Of a stretch of 8,224 nt of DNA, positions 6,697 to 8,224 are shown in pieces; position 1 is the stretch's first letter; every line of letters begins with the position of its first letter. Origin of the DNA: Ruminococcus sp. CAG:403 (GTDB taxonomy: Bacteria; Bacillota; Clostridia; Oscillospirales; Ruminococcaceae). The position numbers and the translations under genes are program-made. Location: positions 1 to 8,224 of the forward strand of contig FR899096.1 of assembly GCA_000437255.1 (NCBI GenBank), given 5' to 3'. The notes beneath the pieces were generated by a model. The model saw only the letters and a program-made list of their open reading frames with translations, did no database searches and was not told the DNA's origin.

Positions 6697-7590
6697 TCAT
6701 TTCTTTCTTTCCAGCAATTCCTTTGTGAGATCCAATAGAACAGCATGTTCCGGAAACGGCTGCAACGCCTCTATTGCTTCTTGTGTCAAACGATTTGCTT
6801 CTTCCCGTGCAGCATCAATTCCAAGCAGGGTCACAAATGTCTGCTTATGTTCCTCTGCATCACTGCCAACCGGTTTTCCAAGTACTTCTGTCGTGCTGGT
6901 CACATCCAGAATATCATCTACAATCTGGAAGGCAAGCCCCAGACAAGCTCCATAGTGATCTGCCTGCTGAATGGTTTCTTCCGATGCACCGGCTGCAATG
7001 CATCCCATTTTGCAGGCGGCCCGAATCAAAGCACCGGTCTTGGCTGCACACATCACCTGTAAATCTTCTACCTGTACATCGGAACGCTGCTCATTTTCCA
7101 TATCCATGACCTGACCGCCGATCATGCCAAGGTACCCCGTCGCATCCATTAAAACACGCACCAACTGCAATTTTACAGCATCTTTCAAGGTAGAATCCTG
7201 CAAAATGGTGTGTACCGCATGAACGGAAAGGCCATCTCCTGCCAGAATGGCAGTAGCTTCCCCAAACGCTTTATGGCAGGACGGTTTTCCACGCCGGTAA
7301 TCGTCATTGTCCATTGCCGGAAGATCATCGTGAATGAGCGAAAAGGTATGTATCATTTCCAAAGCGCAGGCTGGTGCCATCGCCTGTTCTGCCGTTCCAC
7401 CGCAAAGCTTGCAAAACTCTAAGACCAAAAACGGACGAATGCGCTTTCCGCCCGCTTCCAAGGCATAACGCATTGCATCGACAACATGCTTCTGCCGTTC
7501 CGCCTGTTCATACTGCGGAGCTAGCTGGTCAAGTGCTGCTTCAATCTGCTTTAATTGTGCCTGCATATACTGCGTGTGTTCCTGCGTCAT
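6697..7590 (-). CDS. ispA: Farnesyl diphosphate synthase (short-chain polyprenyl synthase)
   Basis: This all-helical, magnesium-dependent prenyltransferase joins isopentenyl diphosphate to allylic diphosphates, giving geranyl and then farnesyl diphosphate, the precursor of undecaprenyl and other isoprenoids. From ATG 7590 it has 297 residues, normal for bacterial type II enzymes. Motifs are GGKRIRP (47-53), the first aspartate-rich motif DDLPAMDNDD (88-97) followed by RRGKPSCHKAFGE, LAGDGL (116-121), KTG (184-186), and the second aspartate-rich motif FQIVDDILD (221-229). A phenylalanine five residues before the first motif (HTFSLIHDD) is an aromatic at the chain-length position, as in farnesyl synthases, which usually have tyrosine. 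The upstream extension of the open frame is rejected because AAGGAGG lies 7 bases before this ATG. It overlaps xseB by ATGA. Confidence 0.95.
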   Translation of the reverse strand: MTQEHTQYMQAQLKQIEAALDQLAPQYEQAERQKHVVDAMRYALEAGGKRIRPFLVLEFCKLCGGTAEQAMAPACALEMIHTFSLIHDDLPAMDNDDYRRGKPSCHKAFGEATAILAGDGLSVHAVHTILQDSTLKDAVKLQLVRVLMDATGYLGMIGGQVMDMENEQRSDVQVEDLQVMCAAKTGALIRAACKMGCIAAGASEETIQQADHYGACLGLAFQIVDDILDVTSTTEVLGKPVGSDAEEHKQTFVTLLGIDAAREEANRLTQEAIEALQPFPEHAVLLDLTKELLERKK

Positions 7591-7787
7591 GATAAAGCCT
7601 CCTTTTCCTCTGCCGGATGTTCTTCTATAGTAAGCTGCTGCTTGGCTGCATCCAGCTCCTTTTGACACTGCATCGCAACTCCCAGTCCCTCCTGATAGAG
7701 CTGAACCGATTCTTCCAGGGACAACTCTCCTTTTTCCAAAAGCTGCGTAATTTCTGAAAGCCGCTTCATTTGTGCTTCAAATGTCAT
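7587..7787 (-). CDS. xseB: Exodeoxyribonuclease VII small subunit
   Basis: XseB is the small helical subunit that binds along the XseA coiled coil; exonuclease VII degrades single-stranded DNA from both ends into oligonucleotides. From ATG 7787 the protein has 66 residues, typical for the family. It shows the diagnostic FEAQMKRLSEI start and LEKGELSLEESVQLYQEG (17-34), then a helix with QCQKELDAAKQQL. The open frame extends 29 codons further upstream into xseA, but this start matches the family N-terminus and has AAAGGGGAG four bases upstream. It overlaps xseA by 11 bases and ispA by 4, so all three are likely translationally coupled. Confidence 0.95.
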   Translation of the reverse strand: MTFEAQMKRLSEITQLLEKGELSLEESVQLYQEGLGVAMQCQKELDAAKQQLTIEEHPAEEKEALS

Positions 7788-8224
7788 GATGCTCCCCTTT
7801 CTCAAGTGCCTGTACGGGTATGGTTCCATCTTGCAGCTGAACCACAAGATGATCTCCAGGCTGAATTTGATCAATGGATTCCACTACTTGTTCCTGTTGA
7901 TAAACGAGGGCATACCCTCGAGCCAATACTTGCAGCGGACTCAGCGCATGCAGTTTGGTACAAAGTGTTTGCAGACGCATCTGCTGATTTTGCAGCAATT
8001 GCTGCATGGCACGGTGCAGACGCAACTGATTTTGATGAAGCTGTTCGGCTGCATGCACCGTCTTTTGATGAGGAGATGCCTGCTGCAACCGATGCATCAA
8101 CCGAAGATACGCCTGCTGATGACGTTCCCATAAAACCTGCATTGCCGTTTGCAGACGATGCTGCATCTGCAAGACCTGCTGCATCAATTGCGCACAATCT
8201 GGAACCGCCAATTCTGCGGCAGCC
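7777..8224 (-). CDS. xseA: Exodeoxyribonuclease VII large subunit, C-terminal part (5' end outside window)
   Basis: Only the last 148 codons are present. The fragment begins at the window edge with AAAELAVPD, the conserved motif near the end of the XseA catalytic domain, so the OB-fold and most of the nuclease domain lie upstream. Residues about 11-90 of the fragment form a long helical coiled coil that in the family binds several XseB subunits. LSPLQVLARGYAL (94-106) and the following GDHLVVQLQDGTIPVQ strand region form the conserved C-terminal end. No in-frame start is needed; a TTG at 8211 that could be read as a start codes for the leucine of the AAAEL motif. The coil is unusually rich in glutamine and histidine and poor in lysine. 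Its TGA stop falls within the first codons of xseB. Confidence 0.95.
   Translation of the reverse strand, partial: AAAELAVPDCAQLMQQVLQMQHRLQTAMQVLWERHQQAYLRLMHRLQQASPHQKTVHAAEQLHQNQLRLHRAMQQLLQNQQMRLQTLCTKLHALSPLQVLARGYALVYQQEQVVESIDQIQPGDHLVVQLQDGTIPVQALEKGEHHDI

Noticed and set aside
6393..6746. 117-codon minus-strand frame overlapping the dxs start
   Set aside because: It runs through the ispA-dxs gap in another frame, and within dxs it shadows a strongly conserved protein; nothing in its translation is recognisable.
6395..6955. 186-codon open frame on the plus strand
   Set aside because: It is antisense to the start of dxs and the end of ispA, has no domain, and is explained by codon bias of the real genes.

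Overview
The window is a conserved bacterial housekeeping block from a Gram-positive Bacillota, most likely a clostridial (Oscillospirales/Ruminococcaceae-like) genome. The evidence is the gene order xseA-xseB-ispA-dxs-tlyA-nadK-argR-recN, with nadK lying between tlyA and argR. Other support comes from strong AGGAGG-type ribosome binding sites, an AhrC/ArgR-type arginine repressor, and a canonical sigma-A promoter. The species cannot be named from sequence alone. The coding DNA is of moderate GC, while the outer intergenic DNA at the low-coordinate end is very AT-rich.

Every gene is on the minus strand, so transcription runs from high to low coordinates. The window opens inside xseA (8224 down to 7777, 5' end missing). 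It continues with xseB (7787-7587), ispA (7590-6697), dxs (6658-4748), tlyA (4761-3976), nadK (3964-3089), argR (GTG start, 3061-2606) and recN (2612-942). Genes overlap by 4 to 14 bases or are separated by at most 38 bases, which indicates one polycistronic operon whose promoter lies upstream of the window. After a 122-base gap comes a TVP38/DedA-type membrane protein gene (819-130). An AT-rich spacer follows, carrying a perfect-consensus promoter (-35 TTGACA, 17-base spacer, -10 TATAAT) that drives the first 24 bases of a serine-type tRNA gene running off the window at position 1.

The operon mixes several tasks. XseA/XseB form exonuclease VII. Dxs and IspA are the entry step of the MEP isoprenoid pathway and the prenyl chain-building step that makes farnesyl diphosphate. 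TlyA is an S4-domain rRNA 2'-O-methyltransferase. NadK makes NADP, the source of NADPH for biosynthesis including the MEP pathway. ArgR is the arginine-responsive repressor. RecN is an SMC-like ATPase for double-strand-break repair. All have intact reading frames and catalytic motifs.

I found no mobile element, CRISPR array, phage gene, toxin-antitoxin pair or unknown multi-gene system. The points worth a second look are small: the promoter-tRNA at the window edge, a 12-base perfect inverted repeat inside the end of nadK, a displaced and possibly sequestered ribosome binding site before dxs, an unusually glutamine-rich XseA coiled coil, and the absence of the sporulation genes (spoIVB, spo0A) that commonly follow recN in spore-forming Bacillota.
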